A DNA stretch of 22,792 bases, from contig JAISWA010000090.1 of NCBI GenBank assembly GCA_031271275.1, forward strand, positions 1 to 22,792, written 5' to 3'. Position numbers and translations under genes: made by a program. Within the stretch, counting starts at the first letter, position 1. Each line of letters starts with the position of its first letter. Below are positions 1 to 6,939 of this stretch, piece after piece. Below the pieces are notes generated by a model, which ran no database searches, was not told the DNA's origin, and saw only the letters and a program-made list of their open reading frames with translations. Origin of the DNA: Clostridiales bacterium. Lineage in GTDB: Bacteria; Bacillota; Clostridia; Lachnospirales; WQUN01.

Positions 1-72
1 CCCCCCCCATGCCATAAATAATGCCGTGAGAAGGAACACGGTCAGTTTCTTGCCTACACCTTTCTGTTTCAT
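1..72 (-). CDS. N-terminus of a secreted protein (partial, runs off left edge)
   Basis: Only the first 24 codons lie in the window, read leftward from the ATG at 72. They encode a lysine-rich start (MKQKGVGKK) followed by a hydrophobic stretch (LTVFLLTALFMAW), which is the n-region and h-region of a signal peptide or an N-terminal anchor. A GAGGAGG ribosome binding site sits 7 bases upstream, and a strong promoter with a palindromic operator precedes it. The mature part is outside the window, so the function cannot be named. The start and its export signal are well supported. Confidence 0.75.
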   Translation of the reverse strand, partial: MKQKGVGKKLTVFLLTALFMAWGG

Positions 73-96
73 GGCGCTGCCTCCTCATAATTTTTT

Positions 97-121
97 AATT
101 ACTTAATCGGATTAAGTAATT
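97..121. promoter_or_regulatory. Perfect 12+1+12 palindrome, probable repressor operator
   Basis: The arms AATTACTTAATC (97-108) and GATTAAGTAATT (110-121) are exact reverse complements around a single G. The site begins at the predicted transcription start of the left-edge gene and extends into its leader, where a bound dimeric repressor would block transcription. Its length and AT-rich symmetry resemble operators of MarR- or TetR-type regulators, but no regulator gene is visible nearby, so the family is a guess. A one-base centre makes an RNA hairpin role less likely. Confidence 0.65.
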
Positions 122-127
122 ATCGCG

Positions 128-156
128 ATTATAACACACCGCGAAAGAAATGTGAA
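128..156 (-). promoter_or_regulatory. Near-consensus sigma-A promoter for the left-edge gene
   Basis: Read leftward, a -35 box TTCACA (151-156, 5 of 6 consensus) is followed by a 17-base spacer and a perfect -10 box TATAAT (128-133). The predicted transcription start is near 121, leaving about a 50-base leader before the ATG at 72. This is the best match to a vegetative promoter in the window. Confidence 0.8.
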
Positions 157-335
157 GGGGGCATTAGAATTATTTTTGCGATTTTAATTTATTTTTTTGT
201 CTCATGAGATTTTTGACCGGCGAAGAATCTTCTGCTTTGTGCGGGTAGGATTCTTCGCTTCGCTCAGAATGACAGACTTGCTCAGAATGACAGGCCTTAC
301 GCTTCGCTCAGAATGACAGGCTTGCGTTGTCCGTT

Positions 336-405
336 GTCATTCTGAGCCGCAGGCGAAGAATCTTTTGCTTTGTGGGGTAGGATTCTTCGCTTCGCTCAGA
401 ATGAC
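336..405. repeat. Complete palindromic repeat element, copy A
   Basis: The outer arms GTCATTCTGAG (336-346) and CTCAGAATGAC (395-405) pair exactly. Inner arms GCGAAGAATC and GATTCTTCGC also pair, leaving a loop with the core TTTTGCTTTGTGGGG. As RNA or single-stranded DNA it would fold into a long, interrupted hairpin. There is no T-run after either arm, so it is not an ordinary terminator. Confidence 0.85.
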
Positions 406-423
406 CGGCTTGCGTTGTCCGCT

Positions 424-494
424 GTCATTCTGAGCCGCAGGCGAAGAATCTTTTGCTTTGTGCGGGTAGGATTCTTCGCTTCGCTCAGAATGAC
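424..494. repeat. Complete palindromic repeat element, copy B
   Basis: Second full copy with the same outer arms (424-434 and 484-494) and inner arms as copy A. It differs mainly in the loop, which has TGCGGG where copy A has TGGGG. Near identity between the two copies suggests a recent duplication or continuing homogenisation. Confidence 0.85.
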
Positions 495-603
495 AGACCT
501 TACGCTTTGCTCAGAATGACAGGCTTGCTCAGAATGACAGGCTTTACGCTTCGCTCAGAATGAAACGAACGTGTTGCGCCGCACAAGGTATATAGCATTT
601 TCA

Positions 604-635
604 CGGTTTGTATGGTATATTTTTTCATACTACCG
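604..635 (+). promoter_or_regulatory. Candidate extended -10 promoter of the pyrH operon inside an imperfect palindrome
   Basis: TG-G-TATATT (613-621) is an extended -10 element with a 5 of 6 hexamer match. The -35 position is poor, which extended -10 promoters tolerate. The predicted start near 628 leaves about a 30-base leader before pyrH. The element is flanked by imperfectly paired arms, CGGT-TT-GTATG (604-614) and CATAC-T-ACCG (626-635), which could be an operator. Confidence 0.4.
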
Positions 636-657
636 GTTTTCAAAAGGGGCGTATTTT

Positions 658-1413
658 GTGATTAGGCGCACCGTCATCAAACTCAGCGGCGAAGCGTTGG
701 CAGGCGAGGTTCCTGTTCCGGCGGAATTTTTTAATCCCTTCAGCGACGCCGTAATCCATTCCATCGTAAGCCAAATCAAAACGGTTTTAAACGACGCGCG
801 TGTTCAGGTGGCGTTGGTGTTGGGCGGCGGTAATTTCTGGCGGGGAAGGCAGGCGCCGGAAGGCATGGACCGTTCCCGCGCCGACCAGATCGGTATGCTC
901 GCCACGGTGATGAACGGCATCTATCTTATGGAAGCGTTCCGGAAGCAGGGCGTCCGCGCCCGCGTCGCCACCCCGATCCCCATCGGGCAGTTTACGGAAA
1001 TTTACGAGCGCGACGCCGCCCTGGCGTACATGGAATCCGGCGGGGTGCTGATTAACGCGGCGGGGCTCGGGCACCCGTACTTTTCCACCGATACGATTAC
1101 CGCGCTCAGGGCTGCGGAACTTTCCGCCGACTGCATCCTCTACGCCAAAAGCGTGGACGGCGTCTTCGACAAAGACCCGAAAAAATTCAAAGACGCCCGT
1201 AAATTCAAAACCCTTTCCTACCGCAAAGCCATTGCCGAAACCCTTAACGCCGCCGATATGGCAGCGCTGCACCTTTCAAACGACGCGAAAATTCCGTCCT
1301 TCGTCTTCGGGCTCGACGAACCCTTGAGTCTCGTCAGCGCCTGTAATTTCCCCGAAACCGCGCCCCTTGAGGGCACGTTCCTTGACGTAAACGCAGAAGA
1401 CATTTTTTACTAA
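658..1413 (+). CDS. pyrH: UMP kinase
   Basis: Phosphorylates UMP to UDP with ATP in the cytoplasm, feeding UTP and CTP synthesis; bacterial enzymes of this amino-acid-kinase fold are hexamers. Visible motifs are the N-terminal KLSGEAL, the glycine-rich GGGNFWRG, DQIGMLATVMNG, FSTDTITALRAAEL and KSVDGVFDKDPKK. At 251 residues it has normal length. I start it at the GTG at 658, which follows AAAAGGGG and gives the family's usual N-terminus; an upstream in-frame GTG at 571 would add residues encoded at the edge of the repeat array. One oddity: the usual GTGNP segment before FSTDT reads GLGHP. It is first in an operon with frr, uppS, cdsA, dxr, rseP and ispG. The usual rpsB-tsf neighbours are not in the window upstream. 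Confidence 0.95.
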   Translation: MIRRTVIKLSGEALAGEVPVPAEFFNPFSDAVIHSIVSQIKTVLNDARVQVALVLGGGNFWRGRQAPEGMDRSRADQIGMLATVMNGIYLMEAFRKQGVRARVATPIPIGQFTEIYERDAALAYMESGGVLINAAGLGHPYFSTDTITALRAAELSADCILYAKSVDGVFDKDPKKFKDARKFKTLSYRKAIAETLNAADMAALHLSNDAKIPSFVFGLDEPLSLVSACNFPETAPLEGTFLDVNAEDIFY

Positions 1414-1437
1414 ACCATTTTATTAAGGAGGATTCCC

Positions 1438-1992
1438 ATGTCTGACCACGCAAAACCCTATGAGGAAAAAATGAAAAAGACCATCGAGGTGCTTGAGAAC
1501 GAGTTTGGCACCATACGCGTAGGCCGCGCGAACCCCCATGTGCTCGACCGGATAATGGTGGACTATTACGGTACGGAAACCCCGGTCAACCAGGTCGGCA
1601 ACGTGACCGTGCCCGAAGCGCGGCTGCTGCAGATACAGCCCTGGGACGCGTCGATGCTTAAGGCGGTGGAAAAGGCCATCCAGTCCTCCGACCTGGGCAT
1701 CAACCCCACCAACGACGGCAAGGTAATCCGCCTCGTTTTCCCGGAGCTGACGGAGGAGCGCCGCAAATCACTTGCCAAAGACGTGAAGAAAAAAGGCGAG
1801 GACTCCAAAGTCGCCCTGCGCAACGTCCGGCGCGACGCCATCGAAGTATTTAAGAAAATAGAAAAGAAGGGCGAAATACCGGAGGATACGCTTGCCGACC
1901 TTGAGGATGAAATCCAAAAATTAACGGATAAATATGTCGCCGAGTTGGACAAGCGCGTCGAAAGTAAAACTAAAGAAATCATGTCCATATGA
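1438..1992 (+). CDS. frr: Ribosome recycling factor
   Basis: Acts with EF-G to split the post-termination ribosome and release mRNA and tRNA. The 184-residue length is exact for the family. Signatures are the FGTIRVGRANP segment near residue 25, NQVGNVTVPEARLLQIQPWD, and the charged helical C-terminal part with LTEERRKSLAKDVKKKGEDSK (given in two overlapping family blocks) and RNVRRDA. A strong AAGGAGG site lies just before the ATG, 24 bases after pyrH. Its stop codon shares ATGA with the uppS start, so the two are probably translationally coupled. Confidence 0.97.
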   Translation: MSDHAKPYEEKMKKTIEVLENEFGTIRVGRANPHVLDRIMVDYYGTETPVNQVGNVTVPEARLLQIQPWDASMLKAVEKAIQSSDLGINPTNDGKVIRLVFPELTEERRKSLAKDVKKKGEDSKVALRNVRRDAIEVFKKIEKKGEIPEDTLADLEDEIQKLTDKYVAELDKRVESKTKEIMSI

Positions 1993-2693
1993 CGCAAACG
2001 GTTCCCGCGCATGTGGCGATTATTATGGACGGCAACGGGCGTTGGGCGAAGAAGCGGCATTTAGCGCATACGGCGGGCCACCGGGCGGGCGCGCAGGCGC
2101 TTAAAAAGCTCGCCCCCGCCGTGGAGAAACTCGGCGTGAAATACCTGACCGTATACGCTTTCAGCACGGAAAACTGGAAGCGCCCGCAGGAAGAAGTCTC
2201 CGCGCTGATGAAGCTGATACACGAGTACATTCAGCAGTACATCGACGATACGAAAAAGAATGACATGCGCATTTTTATTATCGGGGACAAGAGCCGGCTC
2301 GAGCCGGAACTGCGCAGGAAGATTGCCGAGCTTGAGGCGACGACCGAAACCAAGCCCGGCTTGCAGGTGAACATAGCGCTTAATTACGGCGGGCGGGACG
2401 AAATCACCCGCGCCGCGCGGAACCTCGCGAAAAAAACCGCCCGAGGGGAAATCGTCCCGGAGGATATAACCGAAACTTTTTTCGCCAACCAACTCGACAC
2501 GGGTTCCATGCCCTACCCCGATTTGCTGATTAAAACAGGCGGCGAAATGCGGCTGAGCAATTTCCTGCTATGGAAGCTCGCCTATACCGAGATTTACGTG
2601 TTGGATAAATTTTGGCCGGACTTCACCATAAACGACATGCGAAAAGCCATCGACTGGTTTAACGGCCGCGAACGGCGCTTCGGCGGCAGATAA
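1989..2693 (+). CDS. uppS: Undecaprenyl diphosphate synthase (cis-prenyltransferase)
   Basis: Condenses isopentenyl diphosphate onto farnesyl diphosphate to make the C55 carrier lipid for peptidoglycan and other wall polymers. Motifs in order: IIMDGNGRWAKKR (catalytic Asp), GHRAGA, YAFSTENWKRP, LNYGGRDEI and the C-terminal DLLIKTGGEMRLSNF and WPDF blocks. The last block is usually DLLIRTSGE, so a pyrophosphate-contacting Arg is replaced by Lys while the second Arg and Ser (RLS) are kept. Length 234 residues is normal. The start overlaps frr by four bases. It shares an operon with dxr and ispG, which supply its isoprenoid precursors. Confidence 0.95.
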   Translation: MTQTVPAHVAIIMDGNGRWAKKRHLAHTAGHRAGAQALKKLAPAVEKLGVKYLTVYAFSTENWKRPQEEVSALMKLIHEYIQQYIDDTKKNDMRIFIIGDKSRLEPELRRKIAELEATTETKPGLQVNIALNYGGRDEITRAARNLAKKTARGEIVPEDITETFFANQLDTGSMPYPDLLIKTGGEMRLSNFLLWKLAYTEIYVLDKFWPDFTINDMRKAIDWFNGRERRFGGR

Positions 2694-2712
2694 ACCATAG
2701 GAGTGAACCTTA

Positions 2713-3528
2713 TTGCGCAAACGAATCCTGACCACCCTGGTCGGGCTGCCTCTTTTAATACTCATCGTAAACATCGGCGACTGGCCGCTTATCGTTACGC
2801 TTATGCTCCTTTCGCTTATCGGTCTTAACGAAATGTACGTGGCGTTTTCCAACGAAAACAAAGCCATCCATCTAATCGGTTATATTTTTACCGTGGTGTA
2901 CTACGCCTCCACCGCGATTATAGGCGTAAGCTCGTGGCTGCTTATTGAGCTTACGCTGTTTGTCATCGTCGCGCAGGCTTTTCTGGTGCTGTTCTACAAG
3001 CATACGCCGCTGTACGACAATATCGTGACCATTTACGGGTTCTTTTGCATTTCCTTTCTGCTTTCGTTTATCTATTTGGTGCGGGAACACGAACTCGGCC
3101 GCTATTACGTCTGGCTTATCTTCACCAGTTCCTTCGGCTGCGATACCTTCGCGTACCTGATTGGAACAAGGTTTGGCAAGCATAAGCTCACGGGTTCCCC
3201 AAGCCCCAAAAAAACGGTGGAGGGCATTGTGGGCGGCGTGCTCGGCGCGGCGCTTGTCGGCTGGCTGTACGGGCTTTTTATTTCCGGCGTGCTCGGGGTA
3301 AAAGACATCAGCATCATCACCAACGCCACCATCGTTTCTCTTTGCGGCGCCATGTTTTCCATCATCGGCGACATGTCCGCCTCCGCGTTCAAGCGTTACA
3401 CAAAAATTAAAGATTTCGGCAAGGTTTTCCCCGGTCACGGCGGCGTGCTCGACCGCTTCGACAGCGTGATTATGACCGCGCCCATCGTGTATTTGGTCAT
3501 GACGGCGGTGATCCGGCTCAATGGGTAA
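2713..3528 (+). CDS. cdsA: Phosphatidate cytidylyltransferase (CDP-diglyceride synthase)
   Basis: Integral membrane enzyme that makes CDP-diacylglycerol from phosphatidic acid and CTP, the branch point of phospholipid synthesis. The 271-residue sequence is almost entirely hydrophobic helices. It carries the family blocks SPKKTVEGIVGG (near residue 160) and GDMSASAFKRYTKIKDFG followed by PGHGGVLDRFDS near the C-terminus, which hold the metal-binding acidic residues. The start is the TTG at 2713, preceded by TAGGAG at normal distance; no ATG or GTG fits better. Its 3' end overlaps dxr by eight bases. Confidence 0.94.
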   Translation: MRKRILTTLVGLPLLILIVNIGDWPLIVTLMLLSLIGLNEMYVAFSNENKAIHLIGYIFTVVYYASTAIIGVSSWLLIELTLFVIVAQAFLVLFYKHTPLYDNIVTIYGFFCISFLLSFIYLVREHELGRYYVWLIFTSSFGCDTFAYLIGTRFGKHKLTGSPSPKKTVEGIVGGVLGAALVGWLYGLFISGVLGVKDISIITNATIVSLCGAMFSIIGDMSASAFKRYTKIKDFGKVFPGHGGVLDRFDSVIMTAPIVYLVMTAVIRLNG

Positions 3529-4663
3529 ACACGGCGTAAGTATTCTTGGCGCGACCGGTTCTATCGGGACGCAAACCCTCGACGTGCTCCGGAATTTCCC
3601 GCGTATGCGCGTTCGCGCCCTTACGGGTCATTCGAATATAAAGCAATTGTCGGAATCGGCAAACGAATTTAAGCCGGAAACCGTTTGCGTACCCGACGCT
3701 GAGGCAAGAATCAGGTTACGCGCGTTACTGGATTACGACTGTGAAATCGTAACCGGCGACGAAGGGCTGCTGTACTGCGCCGCGGAAAGCGGAGCCGCCA
3801 CCGTGGTCAACGCCCTTACCGGGCGCGTTGGGCTTGAGCCTACCTTCGCCGCGATACAGCCCGGCGTAACCCTCGCGCTCGCCAATAAGGAATCGTTGGT
3901 GACCGCAGGCCCGCTAGTAACGGAAGCCGTAAAAAAAGCCGGCGCGAAGCTCACCCTTATCGACAGCGAGCATTCCGCGATTATGCAGTGCATAGAAGGC
4001 GGCGCCCGTAAAAATATTGAAAAAATAATCCTCACCGCGTCCGGCGGCGCGTTCCGCGACTGGCCCCGGGAGCGTATCGAAAAGGCCGCCGCCGCCGCCG
4101 CGTTGCGCCACCCCACTTGGAACATGGGAAAAAAAATCACCCTCGACAGCGCCACGATGATGAACAAGGGACTGGAGTTTATCGAGGCGGTTTATCTGTA
4201 CGGGGTAAGACCGGAGCAGGTCGAGGTGTTGATCCACCCGCAAAGCATCGTGCACTCCATGGTGCAGTTTGCCGACGGGTCGGTTATGGCGCAGCTGAGT
4301 ACGGCGGACATGCGCATTCCCATACAGTACGCGCTGTTGGGCAACACCCGGGAGCCGAACGATTTCCCAAGGTTGGATTTTACGGGTATCGGTTCGCTCA
4401 CCTTTGAAAAACCGGACGCGCGGCGCTTCCCGTGCCTTCGTATCGCCAGGGAAGCGGTAAGCCGGGGCGGGACTTACCCCGCGGTGATGAATATGCTGAA
4501 CGAACTGGCGGTACAAGCGTATTTGGAAGGGGAACTCGGGTTTTACGACCTGTCGGCGTTAATAGAAAAAGCGTTTGATTCATATACTGATAGAGGTTTA
4601 AACAGCCCCGGCGACATACGCGAAGCCGAGGACTGGGCGCAAGAATTTTTTAGGAAGGGCTGA
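3521..4663 (+). CDS. dxr: 1-deoxy-D-xylulose 5-phosphate reductoisomerase
   Basis: Second step of the MEP isoprenoid pathway: NADPH-dependent conversion of DXP to MEP. The NADPH-binding GATGSIGTQTLDVL motif is at the N-terminus. Further signatures are LANKESLVTAG, the metal- and substrate-binding IDSEHSAIMQC, TASGGAFRDW, HPTWNMGKKITLDSATMMNK and HPQSIVHSMV. Length 380 residues is normal. The ATG lies within the last codons of cdsA, and rseP follows immediately. Genetic linkage with ispG and uppS groups precursor supply with its use. Confidence 0.97.
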   Translation: MGKHGVSILGATGSIGTQTLDVLRNFPRMRVRALTGHSNIKQLSESANEFKPETVCVPDAEARIRLRALLDYDCEIVTGDEGLLYCAAESGAATVVNALTGRVGLEPTFAAIQPGVTLALANKESLVTAGPLVTEAVKKAGAKLTLIDSEHSAIMQCIEGGARKNIEKIILTASGGAFRDWPRERIEKAAAAAALRHPTWNMGKKITLDSATMMNKGLEFIEAVYLYGVRPEQVEVLIHPQSIVHSMVQFADGSVMAQLSTADMRIPIQYALLGNTREPNDFPRLDFTGIGSLTFEKPDARRFPCLRIAREAVSRGGTYPAVMNMLNELAVQAYLEGELGFYDLSALIEKAFDSYTDRGLNSPGDIREAEDWAQEFFRKG

Positions 4664-4668
4664 CCGTT

Positions 4669-5802
4669 ATCTCAACTTTTATTTCAGTTTTAATTACCAT
4701 TTTAATTTTTGGCGTGGTCGTGCTCGCGCACGAATGGGGCCATTTCATGGCAGCGCGCCGCGCGGGGGTCTTTGTGGAGGAATTCGCCATCGGGATGGGC
4801 CCCCGGTTGGTGACCTGGGGGAAACCCAAGCGCAAAAAAAATGACGACGGCACTGCCGGCGGTGAACCCGAAACCACCGGCGACTATACGGTATATTCCA
4901 TACGCGCGTTCCCCATCGGCGGGTTCTGCAAAATGTACGGCGAAGAAGAAACCCAAAACGACCCGCGCTCCCTGAGCAGCAAAAAAGTGTCAAGCCGTAT
5001 GCTCATTATGGCGGCGGGCGCGCTGATGAATTTCGCCCTCGCGTTTGTGCTGCTGTTTGTTTACGCGCTGTTGGTCGGGCATTCCACCACCACGGTGTTA
5101 AGGAGTTCGATGGAAAATTCCCCGGCGATGGCGGCGGGCATCCTCCCCGGCGACCGGATTACCCATTTAAACGGTTCCCCGGTATTGCTGCTTGAGGACA
5201 TGAAAATGTCGCTGCAGTCCAACGGCGACAAGCCGGTGACGGTGCGTTTTGTCCGGGGCGGCGAGGTTCATGAAACCCTGATCGCGCCCACAACAAACGA
5301 ATACGGCGAATACATGATCGGCATACAGACCGAGGCGCGCGCCGGGCTGTTGTCTAACGAGGAAGGCGTTAGGCGCGTGAACTTGTTCAGCTGTATCGCG
5401 GATTCCTTCAAAAATATCATTTTCTTTTTGAAATTCACCCTCGCGTTTGTGGTTCAGCTGTTCACGGGGCGGGCGGATATAAGCGGAATGGCGGGGATGA
5501 TCGGCGTAGGCGGAATGGTAAACGACGTATATGTCTATCAGACGCAGGTGGTAAAAAGCGTAGCTTCCACGGTGCTTACCATGGTTAACCTGTGCGCGCT
5601 GCTAAGCGCTAACCTTGGCATTATCAACCTGCTTCCCCTGCCCGCGTTGGACGGCGGGAAAATTGTATTCCTCACCATCGAGGGTATACGCCGCAAACCC
5701 ATTTCCCCGGAGCGGGAAGGGATGGTGCATTTTGTCGGGTTTGTGCTGTTGATGATTTTAGCGGTGTTTATCGCGTATCAAGATATTATGCGGCTTATAT
5801 GA
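4669..5802 (+). CDS. rseP: RIP metalloprotease RseP/RasP (site-2 protease), start codon unusual
   Basis: Intramembrane zinc protease that cuts anti-sigma factors and leftover signal peptides. Zinc motif HEWGH is in the first membrane segment, a PDZ domain (GILPGDRITHLNGSPV) lies at roughly residues 150-215, and the second motif NLLPLPALDGGK holds the third zinc ligand Asp near residue 328. The first ATG/GTG in frame is GTG 4714, which would put HEWGH at residue 6 and delete most of the first membrane helix. The frame is open upstream and encodes the missing helix (ISTFISVLITILIFG). I place the start at ATC 4669, nine bases after AGGAAGGG; GTT 4666 or CTG 4660 are alternatives. No canonical start precedes it, because TAG at 4651 closes the frame. 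Confidence 0.85.
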   Translation: MSTFISVLITILIFGVVVLAHEWGHFMAARRAGVFVEEFAIGMGPRLVTWGKPKRKKNDDGTAGGEPETTGDYTVYSIRAFPIGGFCKMYGEEETQNDPRSLSSKKVSSRMLIMAAGALMNFALAFVLLFVYALLVGHSTTTVLRSSMENSPAMAAGILPGDRITHLNGSPVLLLEDMKMSLQSNGDKPVTVRFVRGGEVHETLIAPTTNEYGEYMIGIQTEARAGLLSNEEGVRRVNLFSCIADSFKNIIFFLKFTLAFVVQLFTGRADISGMAGMIGVGGMVNDVYVYQTQVVKSVASTVLTMVNLCALLSANLGIINLLPLPALDGGKIVFLTIEGIRRKPISPEREGMVHFVGFVLLMILAVFIAYQDIMRLI

Positions 5803-6881
5803 CGGCGGATTCCATAAAGCGCTTTACGCGGGAAAAAACCCGCCCCGTCCGCGCCGGCGGTTTGCGGATAGGCGGCGGCGCGCCGGTGTCCGTACAGTCC
5901 ATGACCAACACCGACACGCGGAACATCCCCGAAACCGTCCGGCAGATAAACGCGTTGCAAGCAGCGGGCTGTCAGCTCGCGCGGCTCGCCGTACCGGACG
6001 GGGAAGCCGCCGGGGCTTTTGGCGAAATAAAAAAACAAACAGGCATACCGCTTTCTGCGGACGTTCATTTCGATTACCGCCTCGCCCTCGCCGCGATTAA
6101 AAACGGGGCGGACAAGCTGCGCATCAACCCGGGCAACCTCGGCGGCGAAGATAAGGCGCGAGAGGTCGCGTTGGCGGCAAAGGCGGCGGGGATACCCATA
6201 CGCGTGGGGGTCAACGCGGGTTCCCTTGAGAAAGACATTTTGCGCAAATACGGCGGCCCCACCGCCGAAGCGCTGTGCGAAAGCGCGTTAAAGTACATAA
6301 GTTTGCTTGAGAAAAATAATTTCTATGATATCGTCGTTTCCGTAAAAGCGTCCGACGTGCCGCTGATGGTTTCCGCGTGCTTGCTGCTCGCGGAAAAAAC
6401 GGACTGCCCCCAACACATCGGCGTAACGGAAGCGGGTACGCCCTATCGGGGAAGCGTGCGCTCCGCCGCGGGAATCGGAACGCTTTTGTACGCGGGCGTA
6501 GGGGACACGGTGCGGGTTTCGCTTACGGGCGACCCGGTGCGGGAAGTGATTTGCGCCAAAGAAATCTTACGCGCCATGGGGCTGTTATCTTTCGGGGCGA
6601 GCGTGATTTCCTGCCCCACCTGCGGGCGCACGGAAATTGATATTGCCGCCCTCGCGGAAAAAATAGAGGCTTTCTGTGATACAATAACCGCGCCGGTAAA
6701 AGTCGCGGTGATGGGCTGCGCGGTCAACGGCCCCGGCGAAGCGAGGGAAGCCGATTACGGCGTTTCCGGGGGCAGAGGAACGGGCGTGCTGTTTAAAAAG
6801 GGGAAAGTCGTGAAAAAAGTACCGGAAGAATGCCTCGCGGACGCGTTGATTGAAATGGTCAGAAGCGATTTGAATTTATAA
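5799..6881 (+). CDS. ispG: (E)-4-hydroxy-3-methylbut-2-enyl-diphosphate synthase
   Basis: Iron-sulfur enzyme of the MEP pathway that reductively opens MEcPP to HMBPP. The N-terminal TIM-barrel part includes VSVQSMTNTDTRN, DVHFDYRLA and LRINPGNLG. The C-terminal part has CPTCGRT (Cys272 and Cys275) and GCAVNGPGEA (Cys307 and Glu314), the three Cys plus Glu that hold the [4Fe-4S] cluster. At 360 residues it is the short bacterial type without an inserted domain. Its ATG overlaps the rseP stop as ATGA. It is the last gene of the conserved housekeeping block. Confidence 0.97.
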   Translation: MTADSIKRFTREKTRPVRAGGLRIGGGAPVSVQSMTNTDTRNIPETVRQINALQAAGCQLARLAVPDGEAAGAFGEIKKQTGIPLSADVHFDYRLALAAIKNGADKLRINPGNLGGEDKAREVALAAKAAGIPIRVGVNAGSLEKDILRKYGGPTAEALCESALKYISLLEKNNFYDIVVSVKASDVPLMVSACLLLAEKTDCPQHIGVTEAGTPYRGSVRSAAGIGTLLYAGVGDTVRVSLTGDPVREVICAKEILRAMGLLSFGASVISCPTCGRTEIDIAALAEKIEAFCDTITAPVKVAVMGCAVNGPGEAREADYGVSGGRGTGVLFKKGKVVKKVPEECLADALIEMVRSDLNL

Positions 6882-6939
6882 ATAGAGAATGTGGGTTGAT
6901 ACTATGACACGGGCAGCAATTAAAAAGAGAGGTGAATGG

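Larger units (their letters stand above)
214..566. repeat. Array of palindromic TCATTCTGAG/CTCAGAATGA repeats
   Basis: This stretch has no gene. It is built from a palindromic repeat whose left arm is GTCATTCTGAG with GCGAAGAATC, and whose right arm is GATTCTTCGC with CTCAGAATGAC. Eight right-arm tags (CTCAGAATGA) start at 263, 281, 307, 395, 484, 510, 528 and 554. Two full left arms start at 336 and 424. One incomplete element (about 214-273) lacks the outer left arm. Short direct units such as CAGGCTTGC or TTACGCTTCG separate the tags. Similar palindromes occur as dispersed intergenic repeats in many bacterial genomes. No transposase or cas gene is nearby. Confidence 0.9.

Noticed and set aside
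214..566. CRISPR array
   Set aside because: Units are palindromic elements and tags with irregular spacing, the intervening bases are themselves repeated, and there are no cas genes.
571..657. Extended N-terminus of pyrH from GTG 571
   Set aside because: The extra 29 residues start at the edge of the repeat array, have no ribosome binding site and are not part of the UMP kinase fold; GTG 658 has AAAAGGGG.
3914..4516. Long leftward frame inside dxr
   Set aside because: The forward strand encodes a complete, motif-perfect Dxr; the reverse frame is a composition effect.
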